A stretch of 64,000 nucleotides of DNA from NCBI GenBank assembly GCA_032716605.1, contig CM064517.1, positions 26,258,940 to 26,322,939 of the forward strand. The letters run 5' to 3'. Below, in pieces: positions 24,889 through 36,980 of the stretch. Position 1 is the first letter of the stretch. Every line of letters begins with the position of its first letter. Origin of the DNA: Paralithodes platypus (lineage: Eukaryota > Arthropoda > Malacostraca > Decapoda > Lithodidae). Position numbers and translations under genes: made by a program. A model generated the notes under the pieces. The model was not told where the DNA came from and did not search any database. It saw nothing but the letters and a program-made list of their open reading frames with translations.

Positions 24889-26757
24889 AAGAAAAGGAAT
24901 CAACTCCACAAACTTGTAAAAAATAACACAAACACTGAAGTAATTAAAAACTTGTACAAAAATAGTAGAAGGGAAGTGAAAAAAATAATTAGGGCGAACA
25001 AACAAAATTACGAAATGACTATTGCCAGAGAGAGTGCCACAAACCCCAACAAATTCTACAGTTACGTAAATAAAAATAAACCGATCAAAAGCGGAATCGG
25101 ACCGCTAATAGAAGATGGCCAGACAATAACAGGTGACACAAACACGGCAAATATGCTCAAAAAATATTTTGGCTCAGTTTTCACAGAAGTTATCGATCAT
25201 ACCCCTGAAAATAACACCTCAACTCATGTGATAGGAGATTTCACCATCAGTGTTAGCGAAGTACAAAGCAAATTGAGTACGGTAATTTAAATGTAAATAA
25301 GACCCCGGGACCCGACATGCTCCACCCGAAAATAATTAAGAATGTTAAGGACGAAATAGCAAAACCCCTGACACAACTATTTAACTTATCATTACTACAG
25401 GGGATTGTACCGAGTGATTGGAAAGATGCGAACATTACGCCGATATACAAGAAGGGTAGCAAGGCCAAAGCGAGTAATTACAGACCAATTAGTCTAACTT
25501 CAATTGTAGGAAAAATCATGGAAAAAATCCTTAGAGATAAGATAGTAGATTACCTCGAATCAAACAACCTAATCAAAAATAGTCAACACGGCTTTAGATC
25601 AAATAAGTCATGCCTAACAAATTTGATTGAATTTTATAACAAACTATTCACATAAAACGACATGACGAAATCACTAGATATAATCTTCTTGGACTTTCAA
25701 AAAGCTTTCGACAAGGTGCCTCACCGAAAACTATTGGCTAAACTGGAGAGGATAGGTATCAAAGGTGAAATTCATTCTTGGATAAAAAATTGGCTTACAT
25801 ACAGAAGACAGAGAGTGGTGATAAATGGAGTGGAATCGGAGTGGGAGCCTGTCACTAGTGGAGTTCCACAGGGTTCAGTCCTTGGACCGGTCCTGTTTCT
25901 CATTTACATTAACGATATTGATGTAGGGGTAAACAACACCATTTCCAAATTCGCCGACGATACAAAAATAGGAAATACAGTCCTGAACGAAGATGATAGA
26001 AATGCGTTGCAATCTGATGTAAACAAGATATCAGAGTGGTCGAAAAAATGGCAGATGCCCTTCAATGTCGATAAATGTCAGGTGTTGCAGGTTGGTAGCA
26101 GACATGAAATACAAATACGAAATGAATGGCAAACAAATAAAAACCGCAACGGTAGTAAAAGACCTAGGGGTACTAATATCTGAAAACCTAGAAACTTCCG
26201 ACCAATGTATAGCAGCTGCAAATAAGGCAAACATAGCATTGGGCTTTATTAAACGAAAATTTACATATAAACATGAGAACGTAATAGTGCCACTGTTCAA
26301 AAGTATGGTGAGGCCCCACCTTGAATATGGTGTGAAGTTCTGGTCACCTTATCTGATCAAGGACATTGTAAGACTCGAGTCAGTACAGCGTAGAGCGACG
26401 AAGATGACACCCTCATTAAGAAATAAATCATATGAAGAAAGACTTAAACGATTGAACCTGTTCTCATTAAAAAAGAGGAGGTTGAGGGGTCAGCTTATTG
26501 AGTGCTTTAAGATACTAAAAGGTTTCGACAAAGTCGATGTAAATGCACTATTCACATTAAACAATACTAATCAAACTCGCGGAAATGGAATGAAATTAAA
26601 AACCAAAAAGGCAAACCTAGATGTCACAAAGAGTTTCTTCACCTACAGTGTGGCGCCAGAGTGGAATAAACTACCAGCGAGAGTGGTGGAGAGCGTCACA
26701 ATAAACGCTTTCAAGGGAAGGCTTGACCTCTATCTACAGAGGGCTGGGGTGATATGA
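24888..26757 (+). pseudogene. Reverse transcriptase ORF2 remnant
   Basis: The reverse transcriptase would copy element RNA at a nicked target. In order: TPGPDMLHP (~25300), NYRPISLTSIVGKIMEKI (~25480), motif A LDFQKAFDKVPHRKL (~25688), SGVPQGSVLGPVLFLIYIND (~25858), catalytic FADD (25950-25961), then the C-terminal region with VRPHLEYGVKFWSPYL and SLRNKSYEERLKRLNLFSLK. Three lesions break it: a +1 shift near 25281-25290, a TAA at 25653-25655 (one base from Tyr), and a single-base deletion near 26095-26110. Motifs and spacing are otherwise intact, so the copy is fairly young. Jockey versus CR1 placement is not resolved by eye. Confidence 0.92.
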
Positions 26758-26771
26758 AAAAAAAAAAAAAA
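24888..26771 (+). mobile_element. 5'-truncated non-LTR retrotransposon (jockey/CR1 type) with poly-A tail
   Basis: Begins abruptly after (TC)n inside the linker before the reverse transcriptase and ends with TGA (26755-26757) merging into 15 A's (26757-26771). This matches a target-primed insertion truncated at its 5' end. The endonuclease domain is absent. No target-site duplication could be fixed because the left flank is a microsatellite. Confidence 0.9.
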
Positions 26772-26883
26772 TTATGTATGTGTATGTGTGTGCACTGTAC
26801 AGTATGTATATATATGTATATATACAGTATATACTGTATATATATGTATGTATGTGTATGTATCTATGTGTACTGTATATGTG

Positions 26884-26887
26884 TGTG

Positions 26888-26929
<42 letters not shown>

Positions 26930-27012
26930 TGTAAGGCCAGACTGCCTAGTAAGGACCTTGAGGTCTGTGTGGTCTGTGTATCTATGTAGCTCTCTCTCTC
27001 TCTCTCTCTCTC
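26884..27012 (+). repeat. (TA)n - conserved 65-bp core - (TC)n, copy 1
   Basis: Core GTTTGTAAGGCCAGACTGCC, then GACCTTGAGGTCTGTGTGG and ATCTATGTAGC, sits between TA and TC microsatellites. The same arrangement recurs at 34360-34495. Confidence 0.8.
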
Positions 27013-27266
27013 CATATGTCCGTGTGTGTGTGTTCTTGTACATCTACGTGTGTGTTTGTGTTCTTGTGCGTCTGCATGTGGATGCCAATGCAATATCAAT
27101 GTTCTTGCTATTATGTGTACCTCTAGCTACAGTAATTATAATCCAGAAAGATGGATATTTGGCCTAGCTTATGTATATGTCGTTTACAATTCATAGTATC
27201 GTGTAGGCTATCGGTAACCGGTTCTGGTTTTGAAGTGAAAACTGAAATGCAATGTATACTTCCTCA

Positions 27267-27514
27267 GCTCAAAACCACTTCAGTACTAAGGACGTTACCG
27301 GTACTTCAAATGTTATTATAGTTTTCATGAGGGGATTTGTGCAATTTCATGATGATTTCTTGGAACCAAAAAAGGCAAACATAAAAGGGCAAAAACTAAA
27401 GAAACTCAATTAATACCCTGTCACCCACAAGAGCCTAGGCCTACACCGTACACTGAATAAAATCTTTTAAAGATAGCTAGAAAATTATCTTTCATATGGT
27501 ACTGAAAGGGTTAA
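27267..27514. mobile_element. Family B MITE, copy 3 (diverged)
   Basis: Left end CCACTTCAGTACTAAGGACG; right end ATGGTACTGAAAGGG-TTAA (27511-27514). The interior keeps AATAAAATCTTTTAAAGATA. Confidence 0.55.
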
Positions 27515-27715
27515 GAATGTCAGGTGAGGTGAAGGTATTGAGGGATAAGCCTTTACAACGGCACACCTCGTATCGGATCAGTAGTTATAATTGCTTGTAG
27601 GCTATAATATGTCTCGTACGGTACTTCAAGTGTTTGTCTGGGTGGCCTTGAAGTGACACCCGATACATGTGAAGTGCCCGGTACTTGGTCGTGAAGACAG
27701 ACAGGCAGGCAGAGA

Positions 27716-27962
27716 CAGACACTCAATTGATTACTTGCGAGTTTCAGGCTATAAGGAAATTTGGAGCTGTAGACATCGATATTTAGCAGAATAACTATCT
27801 ATAATACAGTTTTAGTAATTCTATTAATGCATAAAACCACATTCAACATACTATTTATCCATCAGAAACTTACATTATTATTGCATTTCTCTTTAATATC
27901 GATGTTCACGGCTCCAACTTCCTAATAGAACGAAACTCGCAAGTGGTCAATTCAGTCTCTGC
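27716..27962. mobile_element. Family E MITE with about 60-bp inverted ends
   Basis: Left CAGACACTCAATTGATTACT... to ATCGATATT and right AATATCGATG... to AGTCTCTG are imperfect complements sharing ACTTGCGAGTTTC and GGAGC. The centre is AT-rich. No target duplication is clear. Confidence 0.7.
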
Positions 27963-28125
27963 ACTTATGTCCCCCTGTGTTCCACCCTAGCTAAGAATAC
28001 ACAGGAGAGAGACGGTCAGTACAGAGGTGTAGACAGGGGGAGTGGCAAGGACGGGTAAAAGTGGCAGAGGATGTGGTCAGAAGGAGGAAGACCTACACAG
28101 GGTTAGAAATTGGCTGAGTTTTTTT

Positions 28126-28482
28126 TTAAGGGGTCCCACCTCGTTTTTTTTTCTATCTCTTTCCCTCTCTATGTTGTATCCATTCAGCCCCATTTAGCCT
28201 ACTGTTTTAAGACTTGTATCCCCATTCAGATGTCGAGCGGTAGCGAGCCAGCATATTTTCCATAGTGTTTTTGCCAGCAGGCTAATTTTTTAATTTTTTC
28301 GATAGAAAAATGTTTCCGGCGAAGCCGGATCTTTTCATACAATGCTGGCTTGCTATCGCTCGCTTGGAATAAATTGACACCTGGATGGGGATAAAAGTCT
28401 TAAAACAGTACCGGTAGGCTGAATGGGGCCGAATGGATACAAGCCAGAGAAAGCGAGACAAAAAGAAGGTGACCCCCCTTAA
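28126..28482. mobile_element. Palindromic TTAA element P1 (related to family A)
   Basis: TTAA at 28126-28129 and 28479-28482. Ends GGGGTCCCACC and GGTGACCCCCC. Arms of about 140 bp are inverted copies of each other (CATTCAGCCCCATTTAGCCT versus AGGCTGAATGGGGCCGAATG; CCCCATTCAGATGTC versus ACACCTGGATGGGG). It shares GAGCGGTAGCGAGCC and CCGGCGAAGCCGG cores with family A. Confidence 0.8.
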
Positions 28483-29197
28483 GTAAAGGTCGCGTGAGGC
28501 ATGATAGGGCTCGGAGGTTCAGGTCCACTATCCTCCAGGAAACGGGGACAAAGAAGAGGATGGGTGGATTAGGATTGTTTTTGGGAGCCACTGTTCAAGA
28601 ATTGGGACTGGACAACTATATGGCTCACTTGTCGGTTTTTTTCTCTCGTTAGCTTTGTCGAGTCATGAGTATTTCTCAACTTTGTTTCATGTGGATTTAT
28701 TTATTGATTTATATTGCTGAGCGTCGTCACGTAAGACATGCAGAATTTTATAATAATAGTTTATCTACATTGGTTGAATAACTTTAGTCCAAGAATACAT
28801 ATGTACTGGTACCGGTATTTTATAAACAAGCATTCGGTAGTTTTAGAATATATCAAACTAAGTAGTCACACTTTGTGACTAAAATATTTGTATTATTGGT
28901 AGCGGATTTTCATATACTGATAGCCTAATTTGGCCAGTACCAAGTAGGCCTACATACATTTGGTAGCTACCTACCATAATACAGATTTTGTAAGAGATAA
29001 TTGTATGACTATTTAGTTTGTGTATATCGGTACTTAAGTAATGGGATAAGCTACCGTTATGTACTGTAGGTACGGTACTCATTGGATCGTAGGCCCTATC
29101 TTAAATGTAGTGAAGGATCTCATATTCCTTTCCATGTTTTTGTTCTATAATGGGACACCGTAAGGTAAGGGAAAGTGAGTACCGTACCTTTTCGTGT
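28483..29197. other. AT-rich, no feature seen
   Basis: TACCGGTA-type words are frequent. No coding, RNA or repeat-family signal was found. Confidence 0.5.
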
Positions 29198-29612
29198 TTA
29201 ACCCTTTGACTACCGTACGAGTGTTTAAACAAGAGCGTCTAGTGTCAACCAGGATAGCCTACAAGGCAATACGGTACGTTTGCTTATCACAGAACCAGTT
29301 ATATGTACACCCTTTGACTATAGTCCGTTCATTCTAGGTTGGGCAGAAATTGTAACCCCTAACCTCTCAGAACTCAAAAAGGACTAGAGTAATCGAGGTA
29401 ATAATTCTACCAAATAGGAAGACTTGACTAGGGAATATGTGTATAAATTGACAGCTCATTTGCTCTAGCCCTTTTTGAGTTACAGAGGTTATAGGTTACG
29501 ATTTCTGCCCAGCCTAGAATGAACGGACTATAGGAAAAATCTGCATTAGAGCATATACAGTATTGTTAACCAGTTCAAAACCTAAATGCCACCATCGTAC
29601 TGAAGGGGGTAC
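29198..29612. mobile_element. Family B MITE, copy 4, apparently split by a family D element
   Basis: TTAACCCTTTGACTACCGTA at 29198 and CATCGTACTGAAGGGGGT near 29593-29610 look like the two ends of one family B element. Removing 29318-29533 leaves about 199 bp, close to the family length. The interior is too diverged to prove the join. Confidence 0.5.
29318..29533. mobile_element. Family D MITE, copy 1, TA-flanked, ~75-bp inverted ends
   Basis: CTATAGTCCGTTCATTCTAG at the left and its complement at the right (29514-29533) are perfect over the outer 20 bp. Complementarity continues imperfectly through CAAAAAGGACTAGAG and CTCTAGCCCTTTTTG. TA at each edge suggests a Tc1/mariner-type TA target. 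It can fold into one long hairpin. Confidence 0.8.
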
Positions 29613-29929
29613 ACTCGGATACCATAGTTTCTAGCCCACTCATAAATATTCGTCTGACTTCACCTATTTCTAATTATGGAAGTATATCTCTGGAAATGAA
29701 TTTATGATATAATGTCTGTGCATCAACTACAAAACTATATTAACGGTATATATTGAAAAGCAAATTGTATCCAAAAATTAACACAGATAGATATAATTGC
29801 CTAAATAAAAACATAGGGGGGCCAGGAATTCTTATGAGGGGGTTAGAAACTATGGTATCCGAGTGTACAGTTACCCACATACCAAGTTCAGTTCATCTCC
29901 GTGATCTTATACTTAAAATTAAACTGCGC
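29613..29929. other. No feature seen
   Basis: AT-rich DNA. The 62-codon frame here has no recognised homology. Confidence 0.45.
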
Positions 29930-30090
29930 CTGGTTGAATGACGAGTGTAGTTTTTTTTATGCAGTGGTTAATTCATCTGATTAGTCACTGATAATTACAA
30001 GAACCCACATTCGCAATTCATTCATTCTAATGTACTTTCCTATATATGATCACGGAGAGGAACAGAACGTATGTGGACAACTGTACCTCT
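29930..30090 (+). repeat. Repeat F, copy 2
   Basis: Matches 23716-23870 (GGTTGAATGACGAGTGTAG ... GATCACGGAGAGGAACAGAA). Confidence 0.65.
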
Positions 30091-30127
30091 GGCCATTTGG
30101 ATCCTATCATGTCCAACCTGTTTCCCA

Positions 30128-30491
30128 TCAAGGGGAGATGGACCGGTTTTTTTTTGTCTATTGATCCCTTTATTTCTTAGTTTCCTCGCTAGACCTCCAT
30201 CAAGTTTAGAAAAACACCCCCTAGACTCCCCTGCAAGATAAATGTGTACATTTTGCGGTAGAAAAATTTCCCGGCCAAAGGCCGAGTCCTCTTAAAGTAA
30301 CAGGCTCGCTAGCGCTCGCCAGGAAAAAATCGACACCTAAATCGCAAGAAAGGTCTTACAATTGATAACGAAATGGGGCGAAAGATGTTAAAATCGCCAA
30401 GCTAATAGGCCGAACGTCTTATAATTTCAAAACAAATGGGGCTTAACACGAGGGAGAAAGGTGACCAGAAAAACGACCCATCTGCCCTGAA
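30128..30491 (+). mobile_element. Family A MITE, copy A2
   Basis: TCAA-GGGGAGAT on the left and ATCTGCCC-TGAA on the right are degraded termini. The interior has CTCGCTAGACCTCCATCAAG, CCCGGCCAAAGGCCG, GCTCGCTAGCGCTCGCC and the subrepeat block. Confidence 0.85.
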
Positions 30492-31132
30492 GCTTTTCCC
30501 TTTACCCTCTGGTATGTGTTTAATTTGGGATAGGGGGTGGCCTGGCATCTGCTTCTCGTCTCTGGCATTTTTTTTTTTTTTTTAAAGATGGTAATATTAT
30601 TATCTTCTGAGTATACGGTTAATATTTTGTTTATAGTCCATATTTAGGCTTGATTTTATGTTGATGTTTTAATTTCCTACATGGAACCGTTATTGTTATT
30701 ACTGAACTATGTCTTATTTATTGGTATATGCTATATTTGAACTTAATCAATACACTAAGAAAGTTCTCCTCTTCAAATGGTGTTTTTATCGGATGTCTTT
30801 ATAGATTAAATACCAGTATGTATGTATGTACTTTATGGATTACTGAGCAGTAAGGTACCTGTCTTAGTATTTCACCACACACGATTAACATTATATATCC
30901 CCTTCCAAACAAATCGTATGACACGTTCTTGCATACCGTATCTGCCTAATATTATGTCGTTATATGTACGGTACCGGTAAGTCTACGTGATTACCGGTAC
31001 GGTACCGTACTTAAATTACGGGTGTTCGTACGTGTCATTGTTTCTGTGGAAATTATAAAAAGTGTTCCGTGTTTGCCAAGTTAATAACAGGAAGGTCATT
31101 GTTCGCGGCAATTACAGCAGGTGTAATTTAGG
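30492..31132. other. AT-rich, no feature seen
   Basis: Poly-T at 30569-30584 and clustered GGTACCGGTA words at 30966-31012. Confidence 0.5.
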
Positions 31133-31449
31133 AGAGAGAGAGAGAGAGAGATAGAGAGTGTTAGTTCATTAGGGAACGGAGGAAGTTACCTTAAACTTCA
31201 AGAAGCAGCCGAATGTCATGACTAACTACAACAATAACAAAAGTAACAACACATCGAGAACAAAATATACAGGTCTCGAGTTGACTGCAGGATACGAGGA
31301 CCAAGAATAGAAAACGAAATGAAGGAGTAGGAAGAGAAGTAGAAAAAGAAACCCGAATAAAACGATAACATACAGGCACAGCTGTTGCCGCCGATACCAC
31401 GGTTAAGATTAATTAGTGCAATTAAGATTAGTAATATAGAGATAACACA

Positions 31450-31500
<51 letters not shown>

Positions 31501-31996
31501 CAGAGGCATATTTAATAATAGTTAGGTATAAAGCAGGAAAAGTACTACAGGAAGACAGTAGATAAAGAAGAATTTGATGATGTTGATGTAGACAGTAACA
31601 GATACAGATTACTGCGGGGGTCAGGACGGGTGGCAGTGATGAGAAGAGGAGGAGGAGAAGGAGAAGATCAAAAAGAGGAAGAAGAAAGAGGAGGAGGAGG
31701 CAAGACAAATGAGAGAAAACGCAGAGAGGGACCGATATAGCCAGCCAGGATTATTACAGGGATCAAGACGGATGGCGGAGAGAAAATGGAAGAGGAAAAG
31801 AAGAAGAAGAATACGAGTAAGAAGAAGGAGAAGAAGGAGGGAGGAAGGGGAAATTGGATAACACAGAGGTACCAATATAGCCAGGCAAAATTAGTGCAGG
31901 GATCAAGACGGATGGCGGAGAGAAAATAGAAAACTTGTGTTTATATATTTAATTTCAGCAAAGTTCAAGAACCTGTCAAGCAAAAAATATGAGTGT
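31133..31996. repeat. Purine-rich region with (GA)n and GAGGAG/GAAGAAG runs
   Basis: (GA)n at 31133-31152 and 31453-31499. From 31636 to 31860 the plus strand is almost all A/G. Minus-strand Leu/Ser/Phe frames are artefacts. GGGATCAAGACGGATGGCGG occurs twice, near 31759 and 31899, beside CCAATATAGCCAG-type words (a local duplication of about 140 bp). Confidence 0.75.
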
Positions 31997-32319
31997 TTAA
32001 GGGGGAGATCTCCAGTTGAGGGATTTTTTCTTGACCCCTTTCTCCCTCATGTTTAGCCCCATTGCTTTTGATATGAAACGTTTGCCCCATTAGTTTAGCG
32101 ATTTTAAGAACTTTCACCCCATATTAAGACCTTTCGTGCAATTCAGGTGTCGATTTTATCCTGGCGAGCGATAGCGAGCCTGTAATTTAAGAGGAACCGG
32201 CCTTCGGCCGGGACATTTTTCTACCGAAAAATGTACAAATTTATCTTGAAAGGGACTCAAGGGGGTGTAATTTTAAGCTTGATGGAGGTCTAGGGAACAA
32301 ACTAAGTAACTCCCCTTAA
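31997..32319 (-). mobile_element. Family A MITE, copy A3 (reverse)
   Basis: TTAA at 31997-32000 and 32316-32319; ends GGGGGAGATC and ACTCCCC. Contains GGCGAGCGATAGCGAGCC and CCGGCCTTCGGCCGG. One of the best-preserved copies. Confidence 0.9.
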
Positions 32320-32459
32320 CTATATACTGTATACCAGAATATAATAGATACATGTTAATAACAACTACGAACACTTGCATATATTTGTTTTGTATATATT
32401 TATTATTATTTTTGTTTAGTTGCAGTTAGAATATCACAGTTATTATTATGTATTATGAC

Positions 32460-32642
32460 GAGTCTTACAGTTAAGGAAAACAAAAACAAGAGGACTATCG
32501 AGCTGATATTTTTTACCATGTGAGAGGAAGCAAACAGTAAATAGGTATGGAGATTTACAGCCCGTTTGCTCCAGTCCTCATTGAGTTGCAAGAGGTTAGT
32601 GGGTCGCTATGTCTAGACTGGTCACAATGAATAGACTATAGT
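32460..32642. mobile_element. Family D-related fragment, copy 2
   Basis: Shares ACTATCGAGCTGATATTTTT, ATAGGTATGGAGATTTACAG and GAGTTGCAAGAGGTTAGTG with the family D interior, and ends CAATGAATAGACTATAG. The left end is diverged. Confidence 0.6.
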
Positions 32643-32712
32643 GACTTTTATATGAAAATTGTAACTCTACAGTATATTCTCCAGCGACCAGTAACAGTAA
32701 ATCAATATTATT

Positions 32713-32944
32713 AATCAAGCTTAAAGAAATATCCCGAGATCCCCCTTCCAAATTAATGTGTACACTTTTTGGTAGAATTACAGGCTCGCTATCGCTCGCC
32801 AGGAAAATAATCAAGACCTAAATGTCACGAAAGGTCTAAATATTGACAAAGAAATGGGGTGAAACCCTAAAAATCGCCAAACTAATGGGGCGAACATTCT
32901 TAAAAATCTGAACATTGATGGGGCTAAACATGATGGAGAAGGGG

Positions 32945-32987
<43 letters not shown>

Positions 32988-33001
32988 ATACCTCCCCTTA
33001 A
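32713..33001 (+). mobile_element. Family A MITE, copy A4 (left-truncated, hairpin core deleted, poly-A)
   Basis: Starts inside ATCAAGCTT and ends CTCCCC-TTAA (32998-33001). The GGCC hairpin core is missing while GCTCGCTATCGCTCGCC is kept. An A-run of 38 (32949-32986) replaces the usual A-rich right arm. Confidence 0.85.
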
Positions 33002-33084
33002 GGCGGAATCACGCGAGCACTTTCTCCGGCAATATATTCACCAAACCTGCCCTGACAGCTTAGTAATTTAAACTTTATTAACAT

Positions 33085-33305
33085 TCAACCAACCACAATG
33101 AATAGCCTATACAAATAATAATATAATTCAGGTCAGAGACCAAGGAGTACAAAGGGACCAGAACTCTTGACCACTAACTCCAAAAGCACTAGTGTAGTCG
33201 AGCTAATATTTATACCATTTGGGTAGAGTTACCCAGGGAATAGGTGTGGAGATTCAAATTCCATTTGCTCTAGCCCTTTTATCTATCTAGCTATTGTAGA
33301 ATTCG
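33085..33305. mobile_element. Family D-related fragment, copy 3
   Basis: CACAATGAATAGCCTATA, then GTAGTCGAGCTAATATTT, CAGGGAATAGGTGTGGAGAT and TTTGCTCTAGCCCTTTT match the family D core. Confidence 0.6.
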
Positions 33306-34495
<1,190 letters not shown>

Positions 34496-34701
34496 TGTTT
34501 CTGTCTTCTGTTGTCCTGTGTGTCTCCTGTTATGTTACCCGTACGACTGTTGGCGCCGGTTGCATGTGTTGCCATCACTATCACATTGATTGCATAGAGC
34601 TGCAGTGTGAGCTTGACGGCTGGGATGCAGGAGGGTTAGTTTACAAGCATGCGCACAGCAGAGACAGGCTCTTCTTAAAGCTTATCAAACATGTATGCTT
34701 G

Positions 34702-34705
<4 letters not shown>

Positions 34706-34760
<55 letters not shown>
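34706..34760. repeat. (CA)n microsatellite
   Basis: Pure CA dinucleotides, about 55 bp. Confidence 0.97.
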
Positions 34761-34764
<4 letters not shown>

Positions 34765-35129
34765 ACTAAATCATTTATAATACAGATTGTGAAACATAAA
34801 TAAAATATTCCCCAAAATTTCCGCTATGCCACGTATATACAGTATGTCAATTAAGTTCGGCATTATAACTTCCTCATATTGTGTTCTCTCTGATTACAGG
34901 TATGTGGTGGACTGCGTCTTACCTGCCCCACCCTGGTCGTCATGGCAACGGTACAGTAATGTTTCTGGTATACACTGTCAAAATATTTGGGTTTATGAAA
35001 GATATGAACAAGGTAATTAGGTTAGAGTTTCCATAATAATATACCTTTATGAAGGTATATTGGAAGTAATAAATCCATCTAAGGGTAGAAAGGCAAATTA
35101 TGTCAATATACTGTCATTGTTTTTTTTGG
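34761..35129. other. No assured gene; possible 51-nt exon
   Basis: A strong acceptor (TTCTCTCTGATTACAG, ending 34899) and a weak donor (AACG|GTACAG at 34951) bound 51 GC-rich nt. All three phases are open, so no protein can be inferred. Confidence 0.25.
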
Positions 35130-36346
35130 TTTTTTTGTCTATGTGATTGAGGGAGGCAAAAGGCATAACTGCCTATAGCGAGTGCCTCCCCCATAGTTGA
35201 AAGAGTGACAGGGCCAAAATCAAGGGGCGTTCGAGCCAAAATGCCTGGACACACGGAGTTTGAAGCAATTTAAGTCATAGGAAGAGGGAAAGACTGATTC
35301 TGGGAGAGAGTTCCAGAGCTCAGATGTTGAGTAGAAGAAAGTTTGAGAGTAACGTTTCACTCTTGGGTTGGAGAGTTGCACAGAGTAGGGGTGGGATTGA
35401 GTTGCAAGACGGGTACCACGTGCCCTACGTAAAGGAGGTGGTATGCACTGGGATAGCTCTGAGGAACACTGATTATTATAGTAGCGATAGAATAGCGAGA
35501 GAGATGCAACATTGCGGCGGAGAGAGAGAGAGATTGCAGAGAGTTGGTGAGTGGACGGGAGTTAATGATACGAAAGGCCTTCCTTTCAACTTTGTCTAGG
35601 AGAGCGTGTGTGAGAGGAACCTCCCCACACATGTGAACAATACTCAACACAAGGGCGCACTATGCCCCTGTACAGAGCAAGAAGCTGTGCAGGGGAAAAG
35701 AACCCCCTAAGGCGGTTGAGCACACCCAGCTTCTGGGAGGCTGCCTTAGCAAGACTGGTAATATGGTCCTTCCAAATGAGAGCAGAAGAAAAAGAGACAC
35801 CAAGAATATTGAGAGAAGATGAAGGGTTGATTTTGTATTGTTGAAGAATAAGGGATAGTCCGCTGGGAGATCCTGACGGGTAGATAGATGGAGAAATTGG
35901 GTTTTGGAAGCATTAAAATTAACAAGGTTTTCTCTGCCCCAATTGGAAATAGTATTTAGATCAGAATTTAAGAGTTCTATGGCTTCATTACGTTTGTCGT
36001 TGAGGGATTGCTGGCTGGGGCGTTCTGAAAAACTAATGGAGTAGTGTAAGGTTGAGTCGTCTGCGTATGAATGGATGGGAATTAAGGTACAGTTAAGGAG
36101 ATCATTTATAAAAATTAGAAAGAGAATAGGAGATCGGACAGAGCCCTGAGGAACACCGGAGTTTATAGGGTGAGGAAGTGAACAATGGCCGTCCACAACC
36201 GCAGCTATGGAACGGCCGGAAAGGAAATTAGAGACAAAGGCACAGATGGAGGGATAGAAACCGAAGGAGGGTAGTTTAGAAATTAAAGATTTATGCCAGA
36301 CTCTATCGAAGGCTTTCGATATGTCTAGTGCAATAGAAAAAATTGT
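35130..36346 (-). pseudogene. Decayed non-LTR retrotransposon, RT and C-terminal part
   Basis: Reading right to left: LDISKAFDRVWHKSLISKL (motif A, ~36330), NSGVPQGSVRSPILFLIFIN (~36150), YADDST (catalytic YADD, ~36065), NILGVSFSSALIWKDHI (~35800), RPCVEYCSHVWGGSSHT (~35650), LLDKVERKAFRIINSRPL, then STSELWNSLPESVFPSSYDL, stopping at TGA (35220-35222). At least three frameshifts (near 35818, 35605 and 35530, the last in a TC run) break it. It is a different, older LINE lineage from the 24.9 kb copy. The 5' part is lost at 36346; the 3' UTR runs to about 35130. Confidence 0.88.
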
Positions 36347-36571
36347 ATATACCTTTTGTCTTCCCTATTTTATTTGTATTTTGTTTTGGTAGTGTTTCTG
36401 GGCCTGGATAATCAACGGTGCCTCATGTTACGGCGAAGTGAGCTGCTCAACAAACCAGTATAATAACCGCATATTTATTGTCCATATATCTGTCTCGTAA
36501 TAAGAAATCTAGACTAATATCATTTATAATGCCCAATTATGGCTTGCTTTTGAATATTATGGAGGTAGGGG

Positions 36572-36886
36572 TTAATTATGTGTTTATTTTATTTAATATT
36601 GTTTGAGTTTCCTCCCTAGACCTCCATCAAGCTTAATTAATTATCCTCAAGATCCCCTTTCGAAATAAAAATTTCCAGGCCGAAGGCCGGTTCCTCCAAA
36701 ATTATAGGCTCGCTATCGCTCGCCAGGAAAAAATCGACATCTAAATGGCGAGAAAGGTCTTGATATTGACACAAAAGTGGAACGCAAGGTCTTAAAATCG
36801 ACAAACGTCTTACAAATTTCAATATTAATGGGGATAAACATGAGTGAGAAGGGGGTTCAGAAAAACAACAACTACCTCCCCCTTAA
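36572..36886 (+). mobile_element. Family A MITE, copy A5
   Basis: Right end CTCCCCC-TTAA (36883-36886). Interior CCTAGACCTCCATCAAGCTT, CAGGCCGAAGGCCGG and GGCTCGCTATCGCTCGCC. The left terminus is diverged. Confidence 0.85.
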
Positions 36887-36980
36887 TAGTGCTAGAAATA
36901 CGATGTCGATATTTAGGATACGACGATCAGAGAGAAATAAATCGTCATAAATGTTTTTAGCAGTATTCACTCCAGTTCTT

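Noticed and set aside
26734..27099. 121-codon minus-strand frame and its plus-strand partners
   Set aside because: They span (TA)n and (TC)n microsatellites and the LINE 3' flank.
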